Shown one piece after another: positions 32,360 to 44,719 of a DNA stretch of 64,000 bases. Made by a program: the position numbers and the translations under genes. The notes below the pieces were generated by a model, which worked only from the letters and a program-made list of their open reading frames with translations, was not told the origin of the DNA and did not search any database. Within the stretch, counting starts at the first letter, position 1, and every line of letters begins with the position of its first letter. The DNA comes from Pisolithus tinctorius (Eukaryota; Basidiomycota; Agaricomycetes; Boletales; Pisolithaceae): NCBI GenBank assembly GCA_024663395.1, contig JANFAH010000058.1:124001-188000 (forward strand), in the 5' to 3' direction.

Positions 32360-34106
32360 CCGTATGACTTGTATTAGGTCGCCTTTAGAAACATCCCACC
32401 CCTTCTCCTTCGAGAACTGCAGCGTTGGTCGAGCTGTCACTTGGACGTCGTCCAAGCTGACAATGATCACCTCCTCATCGTCAGCCCCATCGCTGTCGCT
32501 GTCCTTACCAGGAACCTCTGGTACTTGAGCCTTGGACTTGCCTTTGTCCCCCTTGGCATCTTCGTCGTCAATGCCTTTTCGATGTGCTGTGTGACCCATA
32601 TTTGTCTGAGGCTGCAGGAGAAGTATTGCACTCGGCCTGCAGGCCCCTGTAGGGTCCGCTGATGATACATACCATGTCCCCGGGCTCTATGAAGTGCTCT
32701 TCAACTGGGGGATGGTCGCAGTTGATCGTGGGGGTCTCGGTTGGGATAGCTCAGCAGCACTCTGTGTGATGCTAGGAAGATCGTAGGGATGTCCATCTAT
32801 GAGCAAGCGTTAGCAAAGGATTTTACTCCGAATACCCTGACTTGCCTGTTGTCCTGTTGCCACACAAAAGAGCCATGTCCTCGATCACGTCGACACTGAG
32901 TACCATGCCCTCAAAGCCACGATGAGGGCTGGCAATGACATCTACTGAATCACCACTGCGAAACTTGCATTTGAAGTCATGAATTGAAATCTCCAGAGAT
33001 GTAGGCAATTCCAGAGTAGGATTATCCAAAAACAATCACTGATTCACCTTGGACGTCCATCGCGACGTATGCTACCTCGTTGACAAACTCCCGCCTGAAT
33101 CTTGCCACAATCTCCTACCTGCCACTTTTGAGCAGAGAAAAGTCAAGGTACATGCAACCAAAGTGGGATCCACGTCCGACATGACGAACCATGCAATTTG
33201 CTCAGGAGTAGGCAAGCTCACCGCTCGACGTTATGCCTCTGAAAACCTGTGAAGAAGGCCGCAGTGGTACTGAGACTGGAGGCAGTGGGCAATAGTACAC
33301 CCCTCCAGGACTCGGGGTAAGGATTACCTCCAGGCCATGTTGGCAGGCCAGGTCCACGTCAAAAAGCTCCCAGTGGGCTGCAGAGTTCTCACCTGGAGAT
33401 AGGGCAAATTCCAAGGAACGACAGAAGGTACACCAGTCACCTTCGACGTGCTTTACATAGGCAATTTCGTTCTTGAGACCACTTGTTAACAAGTGAACCC
33501 AAGAGTGAACAGGTATGTCGCTGGGCTGTGCAAAGGGTTCCATTTCTTCCATTGGTACTGGCATGATCTGTGGGACAAGATTGGCGTGAAGGGGGAAGCC
33601 TGAGTCGGACGTCTTGCACGCTGGGAGCTTCCACATAAATGTGGTGAGGGACCAATGGAAAGTCTTGCATTTTAGGCCTTCCAGCTTGAAGTGCTGGAGG
33701 ACAATCCTGCAGAACGAGCTAATGGAGACCAGGTGAGTTCCCAAGCAAAGGAGTGAAGAGGAGACAGGACGTACCAGAGGGCAGCACGACCTTGAATACT
33801 CTTGGCTGAGTCCGATTCGTACCCACCTCCATACGACCTTCGACACTGTGAACTGGGCCCTGCTGATGCCTTCGCCCTCGACCCTTCTGCACTCCCCTCA
33901 CCACTGTAGCAACGAAAAAGGCTTTCAAGCTGTTGAGTTAAATTTGCATGCCCCAACGGAGGTATCTCGGTCACCCTTGGACAACAGTTAGCTTCGTCGT
34001 CTAGTTCGTCTTCCTCTTTGTCCTCTTTGTCCTCTTGTTCTCCCGTGCAGAAATATCCAGATATCGGGAAGCGGACTTGCTCATTCTTGGACGCTTTGCT
34101 GGGCAT
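32360..34106 (-). pseudogene. Spt5-like KOW protein, 5' half, cut by retrotransposon G2
   Basis: Probable start at 34106 (MPSKASKNEQVRFP), followed by an acidic stretch (EQEDKEDKEEDELDDEA), as in Spt5 family members. Then IYVEAPSVQDVR, VPMEEMEPFAQ and WVHLLTSGLKNEIAYVKHVE (first KOW-type unit), FKCKFRSGDSVDVIASPHRG with FEGMVLSVDVIED (second unit), and LQFSKEKGWDVSKGDLIQVI, which runs directly into the G2 target site. Across G2 the reading continues at 22026 leftward with GPAVDIEGVVRSVN, completing a KOW motif. Several exons and possible indels occur. G2 must abolish the normal product. Confidence 0.7.
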
Positions 34107-34199
34107 AGAGAGTGGTGGGATCTGCGCGAGCTTTTGCCTGATTGAGTGGTTAGTGAGGGATCCAAAACCGAAGGTGAACATTAGCTTACGAGTCTGCGA

Positions 34200-34854
34200 T
34201 GAAGAAGCTTGGGGGAGAGGACCACATGGGAGACGTCGCCTGCAAGATACAGTATGAATTGGTTTACGAAATTTCTTTGAGAAATTTACTTACGGGAGGA
34301 AGAAGCCTGAGCAGGGGGGGCATCGCGTGCACCTGGAGGATGTCAGTAAATCGTGAGGATTTAAAGATCTACTTACTAGAAGGCTCAACGACACCACGCT
34401 CAGCCATGGCTGCCCTAATGACCTCAACAGCGTACCCTCCCGAGACACTTCGAATACTTGGTCGAAGATGGACTTCCACTCGAACTGGTACCTGTCACTG
34501 AATTTCTCCATCTCCATCAAGAAATTGGCAAGGAGAGGCTATCATCAGCTGCCCAACGCAAAACCAACTGCCATGCAGCAGCATCTTCCAACAGGGGAAC
34601 TACTGTGACTACCTTAGCTTGTGCGAGCTCCCATGCAGCCTTGATGGCGTTTATCCCTATGCCCTTTGGATTCAATATGATGATATCGATCAGGTCTATC
34701 CATTCCTCCAATTTGAAGGCATACCCGACGCAAGCTCGATTTCGACATTGAATAGAAGGGAGGTGTCAGTGACATCATCGTGCACAAACCTCTCAAGAAA
34801 GGCGAAAGCCTTGTCATTGAGGAGAGCGGGGGTGATTTCGACCTTTGGTTCCAT
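34200..34854 (-). pseudogene. Unknown multi-exon gene upstream of the Spt5-like gene
   Basis: The reading starts at 34854 (MEPKVEITPALLNDK) with FLERFVHDDVTDTSLLFNVE. After a one-base break it continues EEWIDLIDIIILNPKGIGIN and VTVVPLLEDAAAWQLVLRW. A further exon has MEKFSDRYQFEWKSIFDQVF. Two short exons with GT-AG borders follow (about 34278-34380). The hydrophobic and acidic pattern looks like real protein, but I do not recognise the family. It could be the N-terminal part of the Spt5-like gene instead of a separate gene. Frame breaks suggest decay. Confidence 0.4.
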
Positions 34855-35055
34855 TGATAGCAGGGGTGTTGTCGAAAGAGCTGGAAGTAACTAGTGAGCG
34901 TAAATGGAGTGAGGGGGGAAGTACTAACAAAGCAATATAAGGCAATGATTTCTGCTATTTGAGGGGGGGGCGCTAAGCTTGGCAAGCAGAACTGCTATTG
35001 TCCTGGACAATAGGACAAAAGACAGTGTCTTTTGATGTGGACAACAGGATGGAAG

Positions 35056-35975
35056 AATGGTCTAGGGGTATGTAGTCAGATCGATAACGAGTAAGCAGCG
35101 TACACTGTGCTTATCTTCATGGAATGCACTTCATATCGTTGCTTCTAAGCCATCGCCTCATGTATACCCAACTTTATTATATCTTCATCTACATCTACAC
35201 TCGTATTATAGGATTGTTCGGCTCATGTCGAATGTTTAAATCGATGACAGCCACAGTATGAACTACCGTCATAGCAATCATTTGAAGTTTAAGTTTCGTG
35301 TTGACGTCCCACACACTCATCGCAGACTACTATGAATATTGATCTAATTCTAGTTCTAGTTGCAAAGGCTACTATCAATATTGATGTAAATCTAATTCTA
35401 ATGCTATGGTGTCTAATGCTAGAGTGGTGGGCTGCGAGCGAAGAGGTTAATAGAATGCCAAGTATTGAGAAGCACGACTTACCTATCGTGGTGGAAAGAG
35501 GGAAAAGGTGTTCATGAGAAAAGTCATTGTTGATATACTGAACGCAACTCACGATCACGTGCTCGTGTTTAGTGGTGGCGATCTTTGCTGCGGCTACCAC
35601 GTGATCGTGAGTTGCATTCAGTATATCAATGATGACTTTTCTCATGAACACCTTTTCCCTCTTTCCACCACTGACAGGTAAGTCGTCGCTTCTCAATACT
35701 TGGCATTCTATTAACTGTCTTCGCTTGCAGCCCACCACTCTAGCATTAGACACCGTAGCATTAGAATAACTAGAATTATATCAGTATTGATAGTAGTATG
35801 TAGTATTTGCAAGACGGTGCAACTGTCAATGCAAAACATTCGACATGAGCCGAATAATCTATAATATGAGTGTAGACAAAGATATAATAAAATTGCGTAT
35901 GTGCATTCAATAAAGATAAGCAGTGTAGCTGTTTACTTCTTGGTTATCAATCTGACTATATACCCCAGGACCATT
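35056..35975. repeat. Palindromic MITE, copy 2 (most complete)
   Basis: About 920 bp. The left end AATGGTCTAGGGGTATGTAG mirrors the right end ATATACCCCAGGACCATT, with the centre near 35565. Internal blocks are shared with copies 1 and 3 (for example TTGATATACTGAAC, CACCTTTTCCCTCTTTCCAC). The homology continues past 35975 as an inverted repeat with 41645-41907. Confidence 0.75.
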
Positions 35976-36250
35976 ATGTCTGTGCAGGTCCCTGTAACCC
36001 ATGACGTCGCATACCTGTCACCATGCCCAGGTTGGTCTTAATTTAATCATTTACGCATATCTAGGCCTTCCTACCCAATTAGTGGCCATCATGGTGATGA
36101 TTTTTTATTGTTTTTCAATCTGAATGCATGTTTCCAAATGGCTTGATGACCAATTGTCAAGGTCGTGAAGCTAGAAACCAAATGTCATCAAGATGCGCAT
36201 GAGTGAGTTCAACCTTAATCCAAATGCGACTCCAATCTGTATTGTCTAAA
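35976..36250. repeat. Left arm of long inverted repeat around the Tnp2 region
   Basis: Pairs in reverse with 41645-41907: shared blocks are TAGTGGCCATCATGG, TTTTTTATTGTTTT and AAGCTAGAAACC with GTCATCAAGA. Together with the MITE copies outside it (35.59-35.98 and 41.91-42.32 kb), the inverted repeat is about 680 bp per arm. Confidence 0.7.
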
Positions 36251-36275
36251 ATAGCACCCATTCATTTTTTCCCAT

Positions 36276-38110
36276 TGTCACACACCAAAGGTGTTGTGGA
36301 CATGGTTACAGCTGACTCTGCCTAACTCATTGATGAGTTGCGCACAATGCCCAAGCATGCAGATGAAGACTAAAGGCCTCATGCATAGAAAGACTGTCGG
36401 ACATTAACAGTCATCCTTCGCACAAGAACAAGTTGTCAGTGCTAAAGAGAAAAGAGGAAGTGAGTTAAGTGCACGTTAAAGGTTTTTAGTGCCCGTGTAC
36501 AGCATTCTGGTTTTCGTCATATCTCCACCGTTTCTAAAGATATCGACTCCGTTCCCACACTCGCTTAAAGTGCTCAGCCCCACGATTCTTCCTTCCAAAT
36601 TTGGAGAGGATCCTCGCACCCTGCATGTTTCTACAGCACTCCATCCATCAGATGCTCATTTTGCTAAGTCCATCAATCATGGCCACCTCTTCATCAATCA
36701 TCTCGCTTGTCTCATTTGCCAGAGACAGTGGCTATGTATATCTGCCAGGCATTCCCACCAGCTTCCGTCCTGAAGCCCCCTGGTTCATCCCATTGTTGTC
36801 AGCCCTGTCTCATCCCATGCAGCTTGGTCAGCGTGTTCTCCTTGTCAGTATGACTTCCAGGATGTTCTTTGGTCACCTCAGGTCTGTCACTCGGTTAGAA
36901 AGGTCTTATGTGGTCATTTCAGTCTCCCGGTTGATGAAGCATATGGATTGTTCCTCCCTGCTCCCTGCACCATCTTTATTCCAGTCTCGTCCATCATTCT
37001 TCCCACATTGCAACAGCTGCAGCATAATCTACTGTCCTCCAGCCTCCCTGATCACATTCATGACGAGTATGACATGCATCTTGCCTTCCTACTGCAAGAT
37101 CCAGCAGAAAACATCCCTCCTTCTCCTCCTCCTCCATCAGAGCCCCATTCATGAAGTTTTTGTTAACTTCACTGAGAGGATGAAAGGGTGGGAGATGCAA
37201 TTGCATATGCTCTCGTTGCCCCACAGACCCCCAACGCCCTAGCCCCCTTTGACGCCTGACTCATGCCCTTCAATTCTGGAATTAATACTTCCCTATCTGG
37301 AAACACCATCCATCTGTCATGCCATCTTTGGATCTAAAGATGTCTCCACCAAGATCTAACTTGCATCGCCACCCCCTAATGTGATATCAGTGCACTTACT
37401 CAGTTTCTGATTCTATTCAACTTGTTTTGTGATATTTTGACTATCCTTGACTCATTCATTGCCAATACTTACCAATCTTCTTTGCTTGCTTACTTTTCAT
37501 TTCTCACTTACTCATCATGATTACCCAGTCCTTACTCATTACTTACCAAGTGTTTGTGCCTTGTTTGTCACAAGCTGTGCTCCCCCCACAGTATATAAAC
37601 CCCCGTGTACTTAGCTACCAAGAATCAATCAGAAGCAGTCCAGCAGTCAGTCCAGTGCCTATCTTGTCATCAACAGTTGAGGCTCCATGAAGGGGTCTAT
37701 CTGTCATCATTCATATACTTGGTAGTTGAGGCTCATTCGGAAGAGTCTATCTGCCTCCATCATTCATCTGAAGCTTCCTCTTAGTCAGCAGTCTTAGTCA
37801 TCCCTCCACTCCTGCATAACTCGTCAATGACTTGCACCAGGAGCACATTTTATCAAAGTCCATTATTCCAAGAAGTCCTTTCAGCTGAACACCTTCACTC
37901 TGTTCAGCATCCCCTCCTCAGTCATCATCCATTCATCTACTCCTGCGTAACTCGTCAACGACTTGCGCTAGGAGCACCTGCCATTGAAACTCCCCCCACT
38001 TTAGGTTTCTCTGCACTCCAGGTTCCATGGAGGCAAACCACCACTCACTCTTATTTGTCTTTGTGTTGGATTTGTTTGGTTTTCACCAGCATTCCACACT
38101 TTGACTCACA
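36276..38110 (+). mobile_element. LTR-R, full-length copy
   Basis: 1,835 bp, from TGTCACACACCAAAGG to TTTGACTCACA (TG...CA). A TATATAA box lies at 37592-37598, with repeated GTTGAGGCTC and GAGTCTATCTG blocks downstream of it, as expected in an LTR with its own promoter. A conserved open frame (starting near 36601, MERILAPCMFLQHS) is shared by all copies, but I recognise no domain in it. The flanks CCAT (left) and CCGG (right) do not match each other. It may be a solo LTR; no internal region of such an element is present in the window. Confidence 0.7.
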
Positions 38111-38329
38111 CCGGATTGTGGTTGGTGGGGAGTCGCTGGAGAACACTGATTAAGTGCTTGAAAGGAAAGGTCCACCATGAATGGATGGGTCCAAAAAGGA
38201 TAAGGTAGTCATATATATGAAAGGCAGCATGATGATTTGGACACAAGTTGAATGTCAGATGTACTTGTTTCAGGTTCCCGACATAACATGCAATGTACGA
38301 GCAGTATGCATTAGCCCTTTGAGTACTCA

Positions 38330-41240
38330 TTATCCGGGAGCATGCGATGTTGACCAGGGAAACAGGTCCATAGTATGATCCAGAATAAACTTGTCACCTG
38401 GCTTCAGTTCATCGACATCAGGTGCTCCCCACAAGCTGATGAGGGCAAGAGGGATATGAACAGTGATGAGTGTCCACCACTCATCTGCTTTAATTGTTCC
38501 AGCAGATGGATGGCCAAAGTTAGCTGGTGCTGAACTGAACCATGATGGCAGTACTGTGTTCCGTATAACATTGCAGATGCAACCTAAGATCTTTGTTGTG
38601 TCATAGCAATCTTGTACATGCTTTTGCACACTGGAAAACAATGGCATCGTTTGGCGCTAAGAAGACTATAAACAATCGCAATCTTTGTGGAAGAAAGACG
38701 ACACCTCACCCATTCAACTAAAGCTTTGGCATAAGCAACCTTATACACTCTGCTGGTCTTCAATGGTGCACAGCCCAGACTCTGACAGACAAATTTGAGC
38801 GCGTTGAAGTTTTTGCAGTAGAGTGATTCCTGAAGAGTTGTGAATGCTGAAGCCAGAGGTGTGTCTTGTGAAGATATCAGAGAAACGAGCAGTGTATGAA
38901 TCACAGATACTTGAATGATTTCCTTCCGAGTCAGCAGGTAGTGGTTGGGTCAGCTTGGATGAAGTCATGGTGGAAGGCAGGGAATTTCGAGGTTGTTGTC
39001 ACTGAATCTTCTGTAGATAACCCCAACAGAGTGTGTACGTGGTGTTGGACCAGCCCCTCCAGAATGCAATGCATTGAATCAATGATGAGTTGATGTGTGG
39101 GATCCCAGTAAGGAAGACCCAAAGTTCCGAGTAGCGTACACCATGATCTTTGAAGAGTCGCTCTCGGTCTGCAGATGAGACTGCATCCCATTGCTCAGCA
39201 TGAAAACGAAGTTTATCTCGATCCCAGGGAGCCCAATGCTCAGTCAACTCTACCATAGTTATTCTTATGATAGCAATCACACACACTGCAGAAAAAGTGG
39301 CTGCTGATGCCAGCGAGTGCTGCCAGATGATGAGCAGCAGGAAGATCACACACGACAAGTGCGATGGCACTGCAAGTGACCCAACCATCAGGGAATTTAG
39401 CTGTTTTTGAGAAGCGGATGCCACATTCCCAAGCAACGAGCAAGTTGTCGATCAAGGGACATATGTAATGATTAAGTTTTTCTAGGGATGGCTGTTTCGG
39501 GCCAGGAATAATACCTGCTGAACATGAGTGTTCATTCTCCGGACACTCTTGTGAATGAGAATGTACCAGCTAAGTATAGGTTTTCTGGCTTGTAGCGGAT
39601 GTCCAGCGGTAAATTAAGGCAAGCCATGGATATGATTCCTGAAGATACGGTCGCCCCATGCTGATGCATCCCCTCTGGGTTGAAGAAATCGACATGTAGC
39701 AAAAGCATAGCAGCCTTCATCTCCCCTGTCAACAAGAGTTTACCTGGTTGGGGACCTGTAAACTGGTGGAGGAACTCAGCTTCAAAGGGATTCTGACAAA
39801 GCGAGGTGGTGACAAGTGGAGCGACTTTGCGAGGTCATTGCAAGCTGTGTCCATCATAATTTCGATGTTGATGGGAAAGGAGGCCAGCGAGGTAGTCTTT
39901 GAAGTCATGGTACAGAAAAACTTTCTTGGGATGAAGCTGACCATCAGAACGTTCGTCCAGCAGTGGTTCACCACAGACAGTCTCAGGTGTAGGATGATTG
40001 GTACAGTGGGGGGGGTAACTTGCGATCTTGGAGTCATTCGCATATGTTGGTGCATATGTACAATGACAACTGCAGATAGCATAAGGAATGGTGTTACCCA
40101 TGAGCTTGAATTTGCCGAGGGCACTGGCGATAGACGATGGGATTTGTGCAGGATGTTTTCATGAGAGACACTAAGCTGTCCACTGGTATCCTTGAAGGCA
40201 AGGAACAGTAGAAGGGAAAGGGCGTTCATGATAAAGTTGCCTGCCCAGTACCGACATCCATTACTATACTGCAGATGACACCAATGACCAGTGTGACTTG
40301 TGTGATAGTGTCCATATGATTGACAGGAGAGCAATATTGGTCATCTGCCAGAAATGTCACCTTGAGTTCAGAGCTAGGGCTAGGGCTAGAATCACTACAC
40401 ACCGGCCATGAAAGGTACAGGCTGAAAGTCTTCAGGGGATGGTGTCACAGGCCTACTTTTGAGTATGGATTCTAGCTCATCCATAGTTTTGATGACCACT
40501 CTCTTGCGCAACTATGCAATTGGCACAGCACTTTATGTTGTTGGTTGCCTGGCAGAGCAGACTAAGTTCTCTGCTGATGGTAGTAAAACTTTGTCCATCC
40601 AGCAGAAGGCAGGAACATCTTTGTATTCAGTCAATATTTGATAAAACCTTCATAGCCCTGCTAGTTTGCTGACGAACATTCCTGATCTGAGGACGGTATC
40701 GTGTGGAATGGCTTTGGCAGTCAATAATGGTGGCTGAGCACTCATGGGGGCGCAGGAGAAGCTTGATGTATTCATGAGATGGTGGAGAGATTGGGTGATA
40801 CTGGAAGTGATAGAAATAGGGTTTTGCGGACCAGCCAGGATGTCAGCAGTGGCTCCCATCTGCTGGAATTCCTCATGGAGTTCCACATTTTAGAAGCACG
40901 GGACATGGAGTTCAGACCATCGTCAGTGATGGTAAGAGCCACTAAATGGCTAGCTAGGGCATCTGAAGGAGAGGCTAATTCTGATGATTCAAGTATGTGT
41001 TCCGGAAGAGTTCTATCTAGAGCACAGGTAGTGTTTGGTGGGTATGGGGGTCTGCTCGAGGGGATTCACTTTGCTGTTTTATGTGTTTCAGATGCAGCAC
41101 AAACGATGGGAGTCCATGAGAACACCCCTGCCATTTTCCCTGACGCATTCTTGCAGGTGCACCACTTCAGGATGGGTGAGGCAGGCATAACAGCAACCTG
41201 TAATTGTATTAGTACAACATTCACATATGCCACTATGTAG
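38330..41240 (-). pseudogene. Tnp2-type (EnSpm/CACTA-like) transposase, decayed
   Basis: Pieces in N-to-C order on the minus strand: WCTCKNASGKMAG (about 41160), NTIPYAICSCHCTYAP and HPKKVFLYHDFKDYLAGLL (about 39900), EFLHQFTGPQPGKLLLTGEM and LLHVDFFNPEGMHQ (about 39700), ISMACLNLPLDIRYKPENLY, DGWVTCSAIALVVCDLPAAH with FFCSVCDCY (about 39350), HWAPWDRDKLRFHAEQW, YWDPTHQLIIDSMHCILEGL (about 39080), and near the end NFGHPSAGTIKADEWWTL with LISLWGAPDVDEL (about 38450). The order and motifs match the Tnp2 family of fungal CACTA-type transposases, which cut and paste the element. The frame is broken many times. Long inverted repeats lie on both sides, and an LTR-R copy separates the left one from the gene. 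Confidence 0.8.
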
Positions 41241-41644
41241 TCATACCTAGAATGATAGACAGTGAGCTCACAAATGAAGCAGTAGAGGAATATCTGTGTC
41301 ACAGCACAAGAACAAGTACGGCAATGGCCAAGACTGGGCAGGCTGCAGTCGCTTTTATATCCTAGAATGAGAAGAAGAACAAGACAAATTGCCATTGACT
41401 GGTACATACTTGCGATGAAACACAGACCCTGCCAAGTGCTGTTCATCCTCCGCTACGATTCATACATCATGAAAAACAAGATCCTATATAAAGAAAATTC
41501 ATCAGCATACATGAGTTGAGAACAAGGCCGCCAACTGGCACTATGGAGTAGCATAAGAACAACTGCCACTGGTCAATACACAACTATAAAATGAATGTAG
41601 TCCTACAATGATCTATTGATGAATTGAATATGGTAGATGTTAGA

Positions 41645-41907
41645 CAATATGGATTGAAACCATATTTGGATTAACGTTGGACTCACTCATGCGTGTCTTG
41701 ATGACGTTGGGTTTCTAGCTTCGCGACCTTGTCAATTGGTCGTCAAGCGGTTTGGAAATGCATTCAGATTGGAAAACAATAAAAAATTATCGCCATGATG
41801 GCCACTAAAAAGGTAGCAAGACCTAGGTATGCTTAATTAATTAGATTAAACATGTACGCAGAGTTAGTACGTACGTCATGGGTTATAGGGACCTGCAGAT
41901 AATTATT
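41645..41907. repeat. Right arm of long inverted repeat around the Tnp2 region
   Basis: Reverse partner of 35976-36250. It lies between the Tnp2 remnant and MITE copy 3. Confidence 0.7.
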
Positions 41908-42322
41908 AATGGTCCTGGAGTATGTAGTCAGATTGATAACCAAGTAAGCAGCATACTTTGTGCTTATCTTTATTGAATGCCGCGTCATATTGTTGCTTCC
42001 TCAGGCATATGAATTTTATTATATCTTTCTACACTCATATTATTGAAATTCTACAGTACTCATCAGTTTCATGTTGATGGTCACATCGCACCATCTTCGC
42101 AAAGACTACTATTAATATTGATGTAATTCTAATTCTAATACTACGGTGTCTAACGCTAAAGTGGTGGGCTGCGAGTGAAGAAGGTTAATAGATTGCTGAG
42201 TACTAAGAAGTGATGAGCGACTTGCCTGTAGGTGGTGGAAAGAAGGAAAAAGTGTTTGAGAAATTTCGTCGTTGATATACTGAACACAACTCATGCTCAC
42301 ATGCTCCCGTTAGGTGGCGTAA
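41908..42322. repeat. Palindromic MITE family, half copy 3
   Basis: Only one arm of the palindrome is present: AATGGTCCTGGAGTATGTAG to TTGATATACTGAACACAACT and then GTTAGGTGGCG, ending where the loop of copies 1 and 2 begins. It is the mirror of 35590-35975. Confidence 0.7.
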
Positions 42323-42617
42323 GCTTACCACTGATATAACCGTGCTGTGGAAGTTTCAATGTTATCACACTCTAAAGAGTATTCCAAAATGAAAATGACA
42401 TCACATTCATACGAGATGACATGCAAGATGACTGCAGTCATCTAAACAATAGGGCATATAAGTGGGTATGCAGGTTATAGCTGTAAGTTTGTGCAATGTA
42501 CACATATGATAGATTCTAGGCACAAAGGTACAAGTTATTGGGGTTGGCTGTATCCAGCACATTGACTACTCACCTACAGTTCAAGTCGGACAGTTCACTC
42601 AGGTGAGGAGTCTCTTC

Positions 42618-43388
42618 TTATCTTTTGCCGTGCCTTGATGAAAGGTACTTGAGATGAAGGTGGATCATATCGATAACAGGCCAACAGTGCTCGTAGTCCT
42701 CGAGTCACGGGAACATTGCCTGGCCTAAAATGAGTGAGTAAATTCCCTCTGGACACAATAAATAACCTACAATGCCTGTGACTTTCTGAACAGCCTTGAA
42801 ATCCTGGTAGCTCCTGCTTTTCGTCATATCGAGATACTTCTTCACTGCAGTGTGGACAACTCGCTGCCAGGTCTTACCTTAGTTAATGAAGCACATCGTC
42901 AACAATGTACATACCTTGAGTTTACGCATCTCATCGTCACTCCATTGCAAGTGCTCCTCAAGGTTGTATCCACCCCTTCCTGGGCAGCCTACCTCACTGG
43001 GTGGTTTCCGAATTTTAGTGGTAAGCTCAATAGACTTGAGGCTGGTGAGTGAGGGGTCTGACAGTGAAGGCGAAGATCATGGTTCCCCAACATCAACACT
43101 GGCAAAACTGACTGTCTTTGGTGACCAAGGCGATTTGGGTGTATCCTGATCGGGTGACTGTGGCCGAGGTGATTTGGGTGTATCCCAAGCGGACATCTGG
43201 CTGGACTGGGGTGACTGTGCCCTACATAGCTCCTTTCTATTCTCTAAAGAGGTCTGATGGCTCATGGGGCTCATTTCTTGCTCCACTACCACTATGACAT
43301 GCCAGACCTGCTGATACACCATCTCGGCCTGCGAGGATAACAAGGGTAAAATCTCCACTGGGTGGGGAACAAGGGGGGAACGGATCAA
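42618..43388 (-). pseudogene. Decayed host gene, high-copy basidiomycete family of unknown function
   Basis: The N-terminal part (43388 leftward) is Ser/Pro-rich with a repeated DTPKSP motif. Then KPPSEVGCPGRGGYNLEEHL (about 42960), VVHTAVKKYLDMTKSRSYQD (about 42830) and LEDYEHCWPVIDMIHLHLKY (about 42670). The P-G-R-G-G-Y-x-L block and the final Y-E-x-x-W-P block recur in many hypothetical basidiomycete proteins. At least two in-frame stops are TGA at positions where CGA fits (after VDVGEP; before LEDYEHC). Short GT-AG introns separate the blocks. The gene is probably dead; its role is unknown. Confidence 0.6.
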
Positions 43389-44719
43389 GACCTTGCATGT
43401 TGCGACCTGACAGGAGGCATGGGGATTCGGTTTGATTCAGTCACTGGGAGGAATTTATGAGAGTATTTATGAGATGGGCAGGTTATTGTTACCCACATCA
43501 TTGTTTCCGATCAATCAATCATGATGGCATTCTCATTGTGTGGAGTTAGTTGCCTGGTTGTGAATGCCATGCTTCTCTGTATTTTTCTTATTGGTTCATC
43601 CCTAATATAATGATTTGTACCTTGATCTAACAACAGACATCCAATTGGCACCATGCACCAGGAATGAACAATTTCTTCGACACTACTGATTCTGTTCGCC
43701 CCTGCTGCTGGCACATTATCTTAGATAGAACATAACATAGGAGGGTGGAGAAACAGACCTGAGTGGAATTGCAGGAGTCATCATTATGTGGGGAGCAACT
43801 TCAGAAAGCTGTCAAGGAAGCACTAAGCAGAGACACAGTCAAGACAAAGGATGCCCTACCCTTCTCGTGCACCTCTGCATGATTCCAAAAGCTAAACCAA
43901 TGGCATCTGCAGTTACACACTCAATATCATCGCAGAATTTCTCATCCATCGGTCCCTGGAAATCTGCTAAGTGGTACCGCACTATACTAATGATGTGGGC
44001 TTCGAGATTAACCAAAGACAACTGGGTATCTTGGAACGACATTCGATTGAGGCAAAATAGATTGAACAAAGTAGATACTCACTGCCTGAGCTAGCAGAAG
44101 ACTGGATATTGGTATCTTGGAATGATGTTGAGTTGAGGTGAAGTGGATTGAGTGTAGTAACAATACTTACCAGTGTCAAGGGAAGGCAAGAGTGCACTGC
44201 CAGAGGTAGCACTGAAATACTGTGTTGCTTGTGTAGAAGTACTGTCGCTCCCACTAACTGCTGCATATGTTTGTCAAAAATCAGGCATTCAAATTTCATT
44301 GCGCACCAGAGTTACCAGAAGTGCCCCAGACCATCGCACCACATCGGACCAGCCGGGAGGAGCGTGAGCATGCAGATGGGGTGGAGGCTGATAATGATGA
44401 ACCAGGGCAATGCATGTAGGGATGGAGACAGTTGTGGGAACACTTCGTGTGATGAGTAGGTTCTGCCATGTGTGTGGTGAAAATCGGCTACAACAGGAGA
44501 TGTTATATGGTAAGATTGTTATTGTCGGCACAGGGCATTGCAGAAAATGCACAAGACAATTGTCATTGCCAGCATCACACCTTGACCAAGATAACGAAGT
44601 CAAACCTAAATAAATATGAAATGAGAATCAAACATTCATAATGAGAACTATGCACACCGATTATTGCCGTCATTGCCAAATGTTTGCATAGGTGATGTTT
44701 ACATATGGTCTAGATAGTG
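43389..44719. other. Stretch without a firm gene call
   Basis: Contains possible exon pieces: minus 43839-44069, with ISIVRYHLADFQGPMDEKFC, and plus 44410-44613, with FCHVCGEN and CRKCTRQ (paired cysteines). A short block, GTATCTTGGAAYGAYRTTSA, occurs twice (44026 and 44113). I cannot join these into a gene. Confidence 0.35.

Noticed and set aside
36601..37242. 213-residue frame in LTR-R as an independent gene
   Set aside because: It switches between two overlapping frames among the copies and lacks any known domain. Kept only as a note in the LTR-R entry and finding.
35590..42322. The inverted repeats around Tnp2 as true CACTA termini
   Set aside because: No CACTA/TAGTG ends or 2-3-bp target duplications were found at the repeat borders, so the element ends are not defined.
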